Source: Monocercomonoides exilis
Lineage: Eukaryota > Preaxostyla > Oxymonadida > Polymastigidae
Direction: 5' to 3'
Assembly (NCBI GenBank): GCA_001643675.2
Contig: LSRY02000001.1
Location: 2,470,501-2,534,500 of the forward strand
Length of the DNA stretch: 64,000 nucleotides
Shown here: piece after piece, positions 1 through 12,738 of the stretch
Layout: every line of letters starts with the position of its first letter
How positions within the stretch are numbered: position 1 is the stretch's first letter
The notes under the pieces: model-generated
Databases searched by the model: none
The model's input: only the letters and a program-made list of their open reading frames with translations
What the model was told of the DNA's origin: nothing
Translations under genes and position numbers: made by a program

Positions 1-421
1 GTTTTGTGACATTCCGCATTTGTCATAAAATAGAACTAATTTTATAATATTTTTTGATATAAAATAGTCAATGAAAAGTGCATAATTTTAAAATGAAAAT
101 GCTTGAAGCAAAATATTTTGCCCCATATAATCAACAAGTTCTCTCTTCATAATTTTTCTGGAATTTTTCTGCTTTTATTCATCATCCAAAATATCATCAT
201 TCAAAATGTGGGATTTGCGAAATCTTCTTTTTTGGGGCTTTTCAGCTGCGAAAAGAATTTTTTCTTCTTTTTTATCATTATTTTTTTTTCCTTTCTTTTC
301 TTCTTTTCTTTTGTTTTCTTATTTCCAATTTTCAAGGATGTGTTGTTCAGAAATAGTTTCACCAAAAAAACAAATCTGTTGAACTCTTTTTCATTATAAC
401 CGAAGGCTCTTTTGGAAGTGT
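1..421. other. AT-rich intergenic DNA
   Basis: No credible gene is visible. The open frames here are T-rich low-complexity translations. A short palindrome with core CAAAATATTTTG followed by CCCCAT sits near 107-127. The same sequence recurs near 26853-26873, so it may be the end of an old dispersed repeat. Confidence 0.6.
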
Positions 422-1710
422 TTATTTTACTGAATGCCACTCATTTGAAAGCACGCCGCTTCTCTTGAACGAAGAAACAACAGTTGCAGGAAGTGATGCC
501 GTCTGAAGAGCTTGAGGAAGAACGTTGGAAATGGCCTCACGTCTGAGAGAAATGGAAGAATCTTGATGCACAGAGCTCAAAGAGTTGATGCATTTTTTGA
601 GGACAGCAAACACACCACGATCAAGAGGTTGTGTGATGTGTGAACTGTGTGGAATAAAAGTGACGACGTCAATGTTGTTATCAGCAAATTTCTGCCATAT
701 GTCAGGCTGAGCCCGAGAAGAGTGAGAATCCAAAAGCAGAAGACATCTCTCATTGGTTCTCATTAATATTTTCCTTCTTTCGATGATTCCAGTTAATAAA
801 ACCTCTTCTGCGTATCTTTGAAATATGCTTTCCGTCATCCATCCATCGTTGTTATCCCAAACATCAATGAATGCGCTCAGAAGAACTCGCATTTCCTTTG
901 GTAATTAATTGCATGTTCACAACACAACGCTTATGAGAAATTATCCATTTGCATCAGCTGCAATAACCAAAGTGGCATTTGGCATGTTTGTGGGTGTTGC
1001 ATGAAATCCAGCTGGAACTCCTGTGGTGTGAATCACTAGAGTTTTAAAGATATCAAATAGAAGAAGTTAAAAATCATCAGTGTTGAAGATCAAAAAGTGT
1101 GAACAATGATGTCAACTGATAAGATTTTGAAGAAGCTCATTGAAAACAAGAAGAGTTTTTTGGTTTGGAAACTGAAAAATGTTGGATATCCACATATCTG
1201 GGCATGGATGCTTTGAGCTCTGATTTCTTTTTTTCAAATAAATATGGATATGCTTTTGATACACTTGCACATTCATCAACTTCAGTTTCAAAATGACTTT
1301 TTTTGTCGGAAAGGACGGATTCCATCTGAAAATTATTTTTAATTAAAAATGGAAGAATAAAAAAGATGAAAACAAACTAATTCTCTTGATCTCTTTGCAT
1401 TTAAACTTGTTCCAAATTAACTTTCAATCTTGATAACTCCAACAATAGTATTTTTGTCATCTTCATTGAATAGTTCTGGCCTTCCAGATTTTCCAACATC
1501 TCTGCCACTCTAAACTGCTGAAACTGCTCTGATTACTGAAGAAACCGAGAATTCTTTTATATTCATTGCATCAACGATTCTGACATGTCCATCAACTACA
1601 ATACGTGCCATGCGTTCTAATCGATTTTCAATTCTTCGATATTCAAATGACATCATTTTTTCTCGAAGAATTAACTGTCCACGTTTTCTATTGGTTTTCA
1701 CAACACTCAT
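422..1710 (-). pseudogene. DDE_1 (pogo/jerky-like) transposase relic 1
   Basis: This is a broken transposase gene. The best-preserved part (892 down to 422) carries the second catalytic Asp in LLLLDSHSSRAQ, then FIPHSSHITQPLDRGVFAVLK. These correspond to the LLLDNxxxH and lPPNtTxxxQPLDxGv motifs of DDE superfamily endonucleases. Upstream pieces in other frames cover the N-terminal part: 1710-1510 is a basic helix-rich segment, about 1500-1410 contains SGRPELFNEDDKN, 1325-1137 is another piece, and 1030-930 reads GVPAGFHATPTNMPNATL. Frameshifts and stops separate the pieces, so it cannot encode an active enzyme. It is clearly the same subfamily as the relic at 3.3-4.9 kb, which shares DVVTFIPHxxHIxQPLDRGVF. 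I saw no terminal inverted repeats. Confidence 0.8.
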
Positions 1711-3295
1711 TGAAAAAATATTCTGGTAATGATCTTTTTTTATTTTTTTTTAAAAATAATTTTTTTTGATATGAAAAATAATCAAAAAAATATTTTCGAT
1801 TAAATTCTAACTTAGTCAGCCCCGTTGCTATTACCTAATCTTCTCAGGGGAAACACTTATCAGAGATGGAGGAGAAGACCCACCTCATCTCTTCACACAT
1901 CGGAAATAAGGAACAGTAGTTTGATATAGGACTTCAGTCATTGATTTTTCGTGATATGCCGAAAACTATTATAAAAGTGGGTTTAACCAACTTATTCTTT
2001 TTTAAAAAGTTCGGGTTTATCAATCATCCTGTGTGATAGCTGTGATGAAATTGTATTTGAAAGAACAGCCACAGGAAACCTGATATTCACAAACAATCAT
2101 GCTTTGTTCTTTGATTAGGTTCATTCTGTCAAGTTGTTATTCACATCAATATTTATCAAAAGAACTCTGTTTTCTCGCAAAATGGCATTATAAAGTTGTC
2201 AACCCTTTTTATCAAGAAAAATATGGAAGATGAAATGGATTTCTTTTATTTTCGTTGTTAGAGAAAACATAAAATTTGATCTTTTTTTGTGTAAAAAAGT
2301 GTGAACAAAAAAATTTTTTTTTTTACTTTTTCAGAAACCTTTTTTATGGACTTATTACCGAAATGCCCATAAAAATTATGAGACTGAATATTTCTCAACA
2401 AAGATGATTCAGTTCATTTTGTGGATGAGAGAACTTCAACTTCACTGCAATTATTATTCATAATCAAATTTTTTGAAAATATTTCTTTTTTCAATTCAAT
2501 CAACAAGATATATTGCATTGAAAATTTTTTATTTCAATTTTTTTTAAACTTCCATTCATTTTTTGGATATTTTGCTATTTGGGTTAAATGAAAAATTAAC
2601 TTTTCACATATCAGAAGAGAAGGAAGAACTTTGTGAAGAAATTATTTTGTTGCGTCAAATATTTATCACGTCCAATTTCTTTTATTTAATCGCATATTTC
2701 AAAAATCAATTTATTAGAAACCCACATTTCGAGATATAAAGAGTTATTATTTTGTATATAAATAATTATTAACTACTGAATAAACACATTTAAATACATA
2801 ACCTGTTTCAACTGAGGGAGAAAATGGGTGGTTAAAAGCCTCCTGTTGAAACTCTATCAGTTGCAGGTTGGTTCTAATGAATTCAATTTTCAAAAATATA
2901 TATTTGTGTGATTTTTTTTGAAATCATATTTTTTCACACAAAAATTTCGGTGCATAAATATTTTTTGAATATCAATAAAAAAAGTTGAATAGTGAAAAGG
3001 CTTGTTAAATGCATTTTCATCTTTGATTCGAAAAAACCATTTGCTTTTAAAACAATTATCATTCTTATTCTCTTTTGAATAAAAATTTTCTTTCAAAAAT
3101 GAACAATCTTTGATATATCAACATCCCGGAAAAAAAATATGATTTCAAAAATAATCACCCATTTGAAAAAATAAAAAAAAAATATCAAATTTCGTAGAAA
3201 TTAATAATAATAAAATAAAAAATTAGCAAACTGATCATAACCCAAAATATTAAAAATGAAAAAAAAGTTGCAAGGAAATCAACTGCAGGTCAGCT
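1711..3295. other. AT-rich intergenic DNA with a small inverted repeat
   Basis: I see no gene. A segment near 2908-2937 (TGATTTTTTTTGAAATCATA) is repeated in inverted orientation near 3134-3160, giving a loose foldback of about 250 bp. The core resembles the GGGTGATTTTTTTTGATATC sequence found near 45.8 kb and 51.1 kb. The rest is A/T-rich with homopolymer runs. Confidence 0.5.
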
Positions 3296-4903
3296 GTAGC
3301 TGCGGGAGGGAATGCAATCATTCAAATATCAGCAATTTCGGAATCCGTTTGAGTGAATGGCGCATATTGTAAACGATGGAGCTGTGCGTATGGTATATGC
3401 ACACAACAGTAAAAAATTTAGCAAAATTCGAATCAAGTGTGATGTGAAGGCTGTTCGGCAAGGCAGATAGGTTTCTTTAATTGGTAGGCCAGCTGTGGTC
3501 ATTGGGGAAAAAGATCAAACTGTTTTTGATGAAATGAAAATTGAATCACTGTCTGGAGCAAGTTTAACCAACAAAAATATGCGTGAACTGGTTTGCATAA
3601 ACATTCTTTGAAATGTATTAATTAATATTAATTCAATTGAAAATGTCGTTAATGCTTCAAACCAGAAAACACATCAGATGTTAAAGTTTCTGCGAAAATT
3701 TCCTTCAATTTCATCAAACGACATCCAGATCTAAAGACATTAAAGCCGAAAATTGTTTGATGCAAACAGGCTTGCGGTATCATGCCAACAAGTTCTTAAG
3801 CCCTGGAATGATATGCTCAACGGATCGCATCAGAACAACAGTGACAACAACGCACTGATTTTCAATGTGGACGAGTCTTCACTCAGGGTTCCCGACAGCT
3901 TCAATCGGAATGTTGTTCATCCGGCAAATGCAAAACCCGGTTTCGCAAAATCTGCGGTAAGAATGGAGAATTTTTCGTTGATTGAGGCAGTTGCAGCTGA
4001 TTTCCGAACACTTCCTTCAGTGAATTTTGTGACCAAGTCTCAAACTTCCTGATGACTTGAAGCCTCTTCAGTCTACAAATCTTGAGTTTTGCCCGAACAA
4101 ATGCGGATGGATGGAATCTTCAACGTTCAGAAAATATGCCCTTTGCTATTCTTCTCCGTTGAATCAAAGAAAGAAGACATCGCATGTCACTCGACAAATC
4201 ACACTTCTTGCTTCAAATCGACCCCCACATTTCTCGAGCAGATCCAACAATCTGGCGAGAGTTCAAAAAAGAAAATGTAGATGTTGTGACGTTCATCCCT
4301 CACTGCACACACATCTGCCAACCACTTGACCGAGGCGTATTTTCCGTTCTGAAGTCTGAGATGAGTTCACAGTTCGAAGCACCTTCGTCATCTTCTTCAG
4401 CAGCGAAGAGAACAGCTCTTGTGGAAGCTCAACAACAATCAATTCATTCTGCGCTATCACCTTCGGTCATCATCAGAGCATTCAAATACAGCGGTGGGCT
4501 GAAAGACTCGTCTGGGCCAGTTCTGATGAAGCTTCCTCTTTCATCGACTTATCCTCTTCCTTCTTATAAAAATCGATTTGACTTCGACGGCAAAGAAATA
4601 ACTGAAGAAAAGTCACTAAATGAGTGGGATGATTTTTTGAAAAAGAAAAACGAAATGGAAAATGAAAAAGAAAACATTTCGGATGAAAAAAATGATGAAA
4701 CAATGAATTTCACAAAAAAGCTGAAAAGAAAATTCAAAGTACTTCAAGATGAGAACGACATTGAGAGAGAATCATATAATGAAATTGAAAGAGGAAAGGG
4801 AAAAAGAAAAGTCATACGCAAATTAGATTCGAGCTTTGTATTTTTTTTTAATTTTTTTTGGAATTATTCATTTCGAAAAAGTGGGGTACCAATAAAAAGA
4901 TAA
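3296..4903 (+). pseudogene. DDE_1 (pogo/jerky-like) transposase relic 2
   Basis: This is a second decayed member of the same transposase subfamily as relic 1, on the opposite strand. 3753-4052 holds the first catalytic Asp in IFNVDESSLRVPDSFNRN. The frame then changes, and 4184-4903 carries the motif DVVTFIPHCTHICQPLDRGVF followed by a charged, Lys/Glu-rich tail. The second catalytic motif reads LLQIDPHISRA, so it departs from LLLDxH, and GWMESSTFRKY lies in a third frame. 3430-3610 retains N-terminal pieces such as IGRPAVVIGEKDQTVFDE, interrupted by stops. At least three frame breaks make it inactive. The 239-codon 3' frame could be transcribed as a fragment, but I see no reason to call it a gene. 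Confidence 0.8.
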
Positions 4904-7110
4904 GTTCAAACAGAAATACAGCACAATGAAATTATTCAGTTTTTGATTTGAATTTCAACGAATACATTGAAAACATTCTCTCAAAGTTTTGATATATTCA
5001 CATTATTGATAGCTTCTTCCTCAAGCTATTGTAAACTTATTGCTTTTTCATTTCTGAATGTTCTTCGAAAAGCTCTATATCTTTTTACTGATTTAATGAA
5101 GGAAAAAATAGTTTTGTCGATTGTGTGATGATTAAATGGAATATTTATGTTCAAACATTTGTTGATAATTTCTCATTCAAAATTGCTCTTCCAATGATGA
5201 GGAAGGTGAAATTCATATTCGTCTTTCAAAATCAGAAAACATTAAACAGAAAATAATAATAACTATTTTATCTTTCATTCTTTTATTCATTGTTTTATTT
5301 AATAACACAATTAAAGATAGGAAAAGTGCTATTTCTAATTGGGAATGCACTAAAAAAATGTTGATGTGAAAGGGTCTCTTTTATTTTCACAATTCTTTTC
5401 ATCAAAGCAGTTCCCATTATCCATGGGCAACGTGCTGATTTCTGATGAGAAATTTTTATTTCTGACCTTCGTTTCAGATTTTTCAACGTCACGAAATAAA
5501 AATCAAAAAATGTTTTGTTTAACAACAGTTGTTTTTCATCATGTGATAGTATTCTTTGTATTTTTGAAATTACAATTATTGGTTTTTTTCCAAATCGAAT
5601 TTTCCATCAAACAATTTTCACTGACGTGTAAGTTATTATCAAAATTTTGACACGTGGTTGATGACACAAGTCACCAACATCAGGAAAAATCAGAGATGCG
5701 AAAAAGTCAAAAATAGTCTATTGGTAGCAAACTGAAAGAATGAAACAGAAATCAAATGCTATAATGTTTTTTGAATGACAGACACACAAAACAAATCAGT
5801 TTATAGTTTTTTCTTTTTGTTTTCAATGAATTGCTTGTTTTTGAAAAAAAATGCAAAAAGGAGCATTCTAATTAAAAATATGTTGAATTAATTTGATTTT
5901 TGTAACTGAATTTGAACCAGCTATATTTATGAATTTTTTTGTTTTTTCATTTTTCATAGAAGGAAGACCTGGGACAATATTTTTTGATTTATGAATTTTG
6001 TTCCATTCAGAATTTTCGAACAAATCTCTCAATTTTTCAATTTTTCAAAGTGTTTTTGCATGATAATGTTTGACTTGCTATGATATGAAAGTGGTAATAG
6101 TTTGGAACAAATAGTTCTTTTTTTCAAAAAAGGAAGAATTTTGTCCCACCTTTTCAAGGAATGAAAAATGATCATCTTTATTTCGAAAAAATGCAAAGAT
6201 AAAGCACTTTTTCATTCAAAAAAGATTTGCTTTTCTTGCTCGTTGAAACACAAATAATCAAGTTGATAGTGCGAAACAAAAACTTCAATGATCAAATGAG
6301 AAGGATAATGAACTTTCAAACGTGATCGGGAACAGAAAACGTTTGTGTAATGAATAAATTGAATTTGCTTTGTTCGTTTGGCTGCAATAGCTTTTGAATT
6401 ATCTTCTATTTCTTAACAACTGTCATTTATTTGCAAAAATTGACAATCACTGGAAGTCTGACTTTCAATCGCTCTTTTTCAACTGTTCGCAGTTTTATCT
6501 TCAAATGCATGTTATCATTCTTGCCATCATTCCATATTAATACTCAAACGAAATCTAAAAGATTTCAAGATTGTATGGGAAGAAGTTGCAAAAAAAATCA
6601 ATGCAATGGAACAGAGCAGAGGAAATATTGATGAATGAAAAGAAATGAGAATTCGATTCGAGAAAAGGTGATAAGAAAAAAAATTGTGAATAATTAAATA
6701 TTCGATTGATATTAACGAAGAATATTAAAGCAACAATTCATTCAAAAATTATTATAATAAAAAAACTGATACCATTGGTGCCAAACCCGCCCCCTCAGAT
6801 TTTTGCTAAACACATATATTTTTGTTATTATTTTTTCAGATTCCTTCATGTTAGCTTCAAAAAAAAAAAAGAATATGTGATTTTAATGAAATGACTGTAT
6901 ACAAACGCTGTGCAAAAGTTAATAAACAGTTAAATATCCATCTTCAAATAAACTTGGAACAAAGTATTTTCTTTTGTTGAAAGAAGTGAGAAAAGCAAAA
7001 ACTATTTTCACTTGTATTTCTTCATTGATCTCAACGATTCGCGATTCCAAACTTATTCATTATTGAAAGAAAGATAGATAGAAAGAAACTACAACGACAA
7101 CGAAGAATAA
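4904..7110. other. AT-rich intergenic DNA
   Basis: No gene is supported. Open frames are short and of skewed composition. The only structured element is the ~180 bp inverted-repeat element at 5970-6148, listed separately. Confidence 0.55.
5970..6148. mobile_element. Small TIR element (MITE-like), TGGGACA ends, copy 1
   Basis: A 179 bp segment begins TGGGACAATATTTTTTGATT and ends GGAAGAATTTTGTCCCA, so the termini are inverted. A second inverted pair lies inside: TTTTGTTCCATT on the left and GTTTGGAACAAAT on the right. A diverged copy with the same layout and length lies at 27377-27557. It has no coding capacity. Target-site duplications are not convincing. Confidence 0.6.
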
Positions 7111-8604
7111 TATTTCTTGCGAAATTCAATTTCTTTTTTACTAAAAGCAGGTGAAACTGCTCTTAGAATTGGCTTTCGTTTTCCATATTTCTTATTTCCT
7201 CAGAATCGCTTCCTCCACAATTATCATCGTAAACGATTTCACAAATTTTCTTTTTCTTTTTCTGTTTTCTTTCTGTTTAATCTTCATCTGAAGAAGAGCC
7301 TGACAAAAGAATGTTGAATTCTTTTCGAGAATGCTTTGTTTGAAAGGTTGAAGAAGTCGAAGAAGCTTTTGATTTTTCAATTTCTTTATTTTTCGATCAA
7401 GGAAATGCAAGATGCTTTTCAGCATCTTCAAGTTGCTTTTTCAATTCAAAGATGTCCAAATTTTCAATTATTGTTGAAGAATTTAATTTGTGATCATTAG
7501 ACGGAGAAGAACAGATCGGTTCGCTCGGCGAAGTTGATTTTGTTGAGTTTGCTTTTTCTGCAAAATATCTATCTGATTTTTTTGATGAAGCTGGGATTCT
7601 TTATTTCTTTGGTGGAGAATAGTTTCCGAAAAGTTCTCCACTCCAATTTTGAGATGAAAAAGGAAGATCTTCTTTCAATGAAGAGGGTCTAGAATGTGCT
7701 CCAGATGCACGAGAGAGAAGGGGAGCTGCAGCAACAGGCCAAACTCCTATCTTTATGTTTGATGCATATGCAGTTGATGGAAAACAAGCTGCCACCAAGG
7801 CTTTGGGGGGATATCTGCAAGTTATGCTCGATAAGAAGGGAGATAAAATGGAGAAGGAAAGAAAATATTTTCGTTCAATGAAGATTTTTGCAAACAAAAG
7901 ATACAGGAATCGCATGGTTGAAATAAGTGCGTCATGTTAGGTTTGAATCGTTTTAAGATGATTTTGTTTTTTTCAGCTGCTTCAATTACAAATTCATCAT
8001 TATGTGTTGAATGATTGTCCATCAACAAAAGGGCGCGATGTGAGCTGGTTGGTTTGACTTTCTCTGCGATTAATGGAATCCAGCAATTAATCATGATGTG
8101 CTTGAAGATATCCTTAGTAATCCACTCGGAAGATGAAAAAATATATCTGATATCAAACAAAGAAAGAGTTCGAAACTCTTTCTGGAGTGGTTTTTTTGGC
8201 CAAAGAAGAAATCGTGGCAATGAGGATCCGTCAGCGCAAATACAAAGGCATATTTTTTCATTCGGGACTTTCGGAACGATAGAACTTGTGGAGGAGTTTG
8301 ACCTTTAAGGCAAACAACCAGTTTGTTCGATGATTCCCCACATGAGATAGACGATTCATCAAATTTGAATATGTATGATGATGTGATGTTATAGTCTGAA
8401 ATAAAAGCTGACAGTTCTGAAAACCATCTGTTCATATTGTCTGGTTACTGTGCTTTGATTTTTGCAACTTCTATTGGACTTGCTATGGTGGCTATCAATA
8501 CATCACTTCGTTAAATTAATTTGTTTGCATATTTTTTGTTGATTGTTTTGAATTCTTTCTTTGGTTTTGATGATTTTTTTATCAGATCGACACACAAAAC
8601 CATC

Positions 8605-8681
<77 letters not shown>

Positions 8682-9094
8682 AAAAAAAAAAAAAACTTTA
8701 AAAAATATTGCAAACCATGTTTTGCACATCGCAAATTCGAACTATTGTTTGGTTAGACAAAAGGACCAAAACTTGGTTTTCAATTGTTTCCAACTGGTTG
8801 TCTGTGAATGTTTGTGGATGTCCATTCCTTCCGACCTCTCTTCCTGCTTTCTCCGCTCTTATCCCTCGTTTCCAAGCATCCTTTGAAATCACTTTGGCTT
8901 TAATTGCAGTTACATATTACGCTTTGAATTTTTGTCAAATCTCGAAAAGCTTTTTTGACGGCGATTTGAACTCGCGACATTCCCTTTTTGCCAGAACTCT
9001 GTGCAATTGAGAGGATGATAATTCTGTTTTTTCTGTCATCAAAATTGGGAATGATTAATTTCTCCAGAATTATCAAAAATAATGTTCCTGTCAT
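7111..9094 (-). pseudogene. DDE_1 transposase relic 3 (different subfamily)
   Basis: Read on the minus strand, the pieces appear in transposase order. 9094-8900 and 8892-8698 are N-terminal, the latter with GIRAEKAGREVGRNGHPQTF. 8435-8091 carries the first catalytic Asp (SSYIFKFDESSISCG). 8220-7822 carries the second (ALLLMDNHSTHNDEF) and the FKPNMTHLFQPCDSCIF motif. About 7600-7120 is a C-terminal tail with LKKQLEDAEKHLAF and LLSGSSSDED. At least four stops or frameshifts are present, and a long A tract (8606-8695) sits between the N-terminal part and the catalytic core. Divergence from relics 1 and 2 shows that more than one lineage of DDE_1 element has invaded this locus. Confidence 0.78.
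8606..8695. repeat. A74-T-A15 homopolymer tract
   Basis: A run of 74 consecutive A is followed by T and 15 more A, inside transposase relic 3. It could be a poly(A) tail left by a retroposed RNA, a slipped microsatellite, or an assembly artefact. No retroposed gene body is recognisable next to it. Confidence 0.9.
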
Positions 9095-9849
9095 CGGTAA
9101 TCCTTTTCAGATGCATGGTTTGATATTATGTTAATATATATCTTTATCGAAACATTGAAATTATCAACTTTCCAAAATTCTGCAGTAAATCAAACATGCG
9201 AATAAAATTGAAAATGGCAACATTCAGCCGGAAGAAGACATGATGAAGAAGAATAATGACTATTCTTTCATTATTAACACAATTTTGATTGTTTTTGATA
9301 TATTTTTATTTCAATTGTTCATAATAATGAAAAACAAGAGAATGTTTCATTGAGAGTGTGAGTGTTTGGCACCAGGGTGCGGGGAAAACATAAATGGTAT
9401 TGTGAATATTATCTCTTTGTTTTGAATGTCCCAACTGAGTTAGAATATAAGTTTGATAGGTCTAGACTACGATTCGCTTATATCTTTGTTCTCTGAAATC
9501 ACGTGTAATTTGGAATTCAAAGAAATGAGCAGAAAAACGTAAGAATAATCAAAAGACTGGAGGAGAAACATTCAAATTTGATGAACAAGAAAGAAAATAT
9601 TGTTTTCTGAATGAAGATTCTGAGCGTTCAAGTCAATTGAAGAAGCAGTTAAAAGAAGAAAGGAAACAAATTGAAGGTCAAAGAAAGATTTTTTTTTAAC
9701 AATGTTTCTTTCATTTCATCAAAACGAAGTGGGATATAAAATATTATTTTTGAAAAGATCTTCAAATGCATGTTTGTTTTCTATTTAACGAAATGATGAA
9801 AAAAAGAAAAACAGTAATTTTATGTGAAAAAATTCAAAACAATATCTCA
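9095..9849. other. Intergenic DNA with one coiled-coil-like fragment
   Basis: Mostly AT-rich. On the + strand about 9560-9700 stays open and reads as a charged helical segment with SSQLKKQLKEERKQIEGQR. It recalls the C-terminal tails of the transposase relics (compare LKKQLEDAEKHLAF). I take it as another transposon scrap rather than a gene. Confidence 0.4.
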
Positions 9850-11255
9850 AGCATTCACAAATTAATCAGAAATATCCTCCGACAATTCATCGGAATCAAA
9901 AATTATCTTTTTCAGTAGATAAAATAATTTATGATAACTTATGATGATATCTTCGCATCCTCCTTCTTCAAGCTTTTCAAACACTTTCCTTTTCAACTCT
10001 TTTCTTTTCGCTTCTTCCCTTTCATCATCCTCCTTTTCTTTCAATCGACTTGAAACATTCATAAAGAATTGTAAGCATTCATTTGTCATGTCTTCATTCA
10101 ATGTTTGTCTCTGTATCTCCTCCAAAATAGCATCAATTGCACCGCTTTTCAATAAATCTTCAACTTTCACAATTCTCCTTTCTGATGCAATTTTTAAGGA
10201 ATAAATGCATTGATCGCTAATAACGGTGTGATTATCCTTCGCTGCTCGAAATACCTGAACAATATTGTTGATGAGCTCGATATATTCTTCATTCCACAAT
10301 GAGCATAAGAAGAAAAAATAATTCAATGCTTGCATCCATCTTATCAATGAAAGCACTTCTTTCGTTTCTTTTCTTCTTTTTTCATTTTCTTCTTTCTTCT
10401 TCTAATACATTTCTTGTCAGCTCTTTCATTTCTTTTGCTGCTTCTCTTATAAAACGCTGACTATTCACAATTTCTCCCTCCAAGCTTTTGCCATACCTAA
10501 AATGGTTAATTAAAAATTGCCAAGCAGAATGATAACCAAGTCGTGTCAGATTATGATGCTCTTGATGATAATGAATGATCTCTCTGATTTCATTTTGATA
10601 CAATTCTTTTGGCACTTCCTATGCAAAAAATCAGAAAAAAAAATTGAAAAATGTCAAAAGAAAATTGAAATTCTCAAACACAATATCCTTCGATGCTACT
10701 TTATGCAAATAAAGCCATTTCCACTTCTTTTTGAGTCTCCTCGCTTTCATCTTTGACCGATGCAGCTTTCAGAAGACAAGGCACACAAATAGATAGCAAA
10801 TCATATGAAGGACTAAAGGTTAGCAAAAGATAGCATTCGCAAAGATCAGTCAAATGCTTTTCATTCATTTCTTCTTTTTCTTCTCATTTTCATCAATAAT
10901 CATCTCTTTCATCCTTTCGCTCAATAACGAATAATCAAAAGAATATAATAAAATCTTTTTCAACTCTTTGTAATATCCGACATGCTTCAACAACAAAATT
11001 GTATTTTCAATTGACAATTTTATTTCTTCAATCAATTTGTTCATTTTATCACACAGTTCCGCATTAAAAACTGATTCAAATTCTTCTTTGTTCATTCCAT
11101 CAACAATTTCATTTATCTCAAGGATTTTTTTTTCTCTGTTCATCTTCATAGCAATGCTCCAGCTCAGAAAACAATTCTTCAAAAAAGAACAATTGAAAGA
11201 AAACCAATCAAAAAGAATTTCCATGCTACTGCAATAGCAAACCTATGAACTTTTT
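9850..11255 (-). pseudogene. Decayed copy 1 of the ARM-like three-exon family
   Basis: This is homologous over its full length to the intact copies at 24.8 and 43.5 kb, but carries at least four breaks. After the exon-2 start (ELFSELEHCYEDEQ) there is a frame change into ILEINEIVDGMNKEEFESVF. A second follows the Lys-rich stretch before MNEKHLTDLCECYLLL. A stop (TAA) stands where the intact copies have Leu in ALLALSN. In exon 3 the frame is lost between LEEERRK and the VLSLIRWMQ segment. The C-terminus stops at ELSEDISD, where relatives continue with YFVN. Equivalent splice sites are still visible (acceptor before the ELFSELE codons; intron near 10.62-10.68 kb). A truncated product is possible but unlikely. 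Confidence 0.8.
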
Positions 11256-11618
11256 TGTGTTGTCTGTCCCCTATATACAGATTTTTTTAAAAAAAATTTG
11301 AACCAAAAAACAGCGCCATTTTGATATTCACAATGAAAGATCATTTGATTGATTGAAGAAAACGGATGAAAAATGAAAACTCACAAAATATGAAAGAAAA
11401 ATATGCATTCATACTGTTCCATCAAGCGTTGACATTTTCGACTTGTTATTTCAAAGAAAAAGAATTCTTTGTTTTTTCTCTTTGTATTTATGGATATTTT
11501 GATCAAAGTTTTATTTCAAAAGGAATACAGATTTACAAAACGAGAGTTCAATTAATAAACATTTTCTACAGAATAAGAAGCATTATTTCCAATGATGGCT
11601 GTTGACAACGGTGACTGT

Positions 11619-11908
11619 GCATTGATATTGAAATTCTATCTGATGAATTATTGTGATTCGTTGTCCAAGGAAATATTACGATTTTCGTTTTGAAAAGAAA
11701 TATCCGAACGTGTGCATTTTATATTGTTCTATTGATTGCAAGATATTTCCGTCTGTATCCTTTCCAAAGTGCAGGAATCCGAATTATTGTTGAAATGGCA
11801 AATCTTCTCGTTGGAGAGCAATACGATGAGAATGGAGCTGATTATTATATAGCAATAAGGATATATAGGAAGTTACGTAAAATATATGATATTTGGCGCA
11901 AGAGGTGA
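11619..11908 (+). other. Possible small gene or exon pair, unknown
   Basis: An ATG frame near 11594-11690 reads MMAVDNGDCALILKFYLMNY. A neighbouring frame continues to 11908 with GIRIIVEMANLLVGEQYDEN and then GADYYIAIRIYRKL. The composition is balanced and unlike the surrounding low-complexity DNA. The two could be joined by a short intron, but I cannot fix the splice sites without creating a stop. Unknown function; it may be debris. Confidence 0.25.
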
Positions 11909-12084
11909 AAACAAATTCAGCTGTAATATTATTAAATGAAGATTTATAAATGGTATTCTGTGAAGACAAAATCTGCACAAAACTATAAAGTATATTGGAG
12001 CATAAGGCAAAGGAGAAGCTTTTTGGGCAAGAAAAGTGGCTTGCCAACCAAGGGGAAGGATATTTATCACATTAAAAAGGCAAG

Positions 12085-12294
12085 AATTCAATAAAAAAAA
12101 AAGGAGAGCCCAAAAATATCCGTTTTATTCATATAGTTTTCCTATTTCTCGGACTGTGTCAGGCAGACATTGAAAGCGACGAAATTCTATTTCTGACTTC
12201 GCTTTTGCTTCAAGAAAGTGGAGAACAGCCAACGAAGATACATTCAATAATTGAATACTTTTCGGAAATCAAGCAACATTCTGACCAACTGTAA
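12085..12294 (+). other. Open coding-like fragment, unknown
   Basis: About 64 codons are open without an ATG. A hydrophobic start (IRFIHIVFLFLGLCQAD) is followed by a normal-looking segment (EILFLTSLLLQESGEQ) and a TAA stop. The hydrophobic stretch resembles a signal peptide. It may be the 5' fragment of a lost surface-protein gene. Confidence 0.25.
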
Positions 12295-12738
12295 CTGGAT
12301 TTAACTGCTGAAAGCATTTTGAGCATTATTAAAAAGCAAGTCTGACGTTGACAATTTGGTGTTTTTGTTTGTGCAGCACACATTTAACTGTCAAACACAT
12401 CTTCAACAACAACACCTCCTCCTCTTCTTTTTTCTGGATATCTGCATCTTCTTTTTCGCATGCTTATCTCTTCAAGGGCAATCTTGAACTGAACAGCCTG
12501 GCGAATGAGATGCCTACGCACTTCTCATTCGCGTCCAATGCATGCAATCAGAGCACATTCAGCATGTTTATCTTCTGTCATCGCTCTTCCTCCCTCACTT
12601 TTCTTTCCGCTCATTGATTGCAAGTTCCTCCTCTTTGTGTTCTTCCAGCTTGCCTCGAAGCTGCTGCTTTCTCTTCATTTCGTGAATGTATTCACAAGCA
12701 GAGATTTGTTGATGCTCATTGGGAAGAGTGAGGAGGGT

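Noticed and set aside
8940-8990. A tRNA-like T arm (CGCGAGTTCAAATCGCC on the minus strand)
   Set aside because: The flanking stem does not pair properly, there is no acceptor stem or anticodon arm, and the sequence codes for part of the transposase relic.
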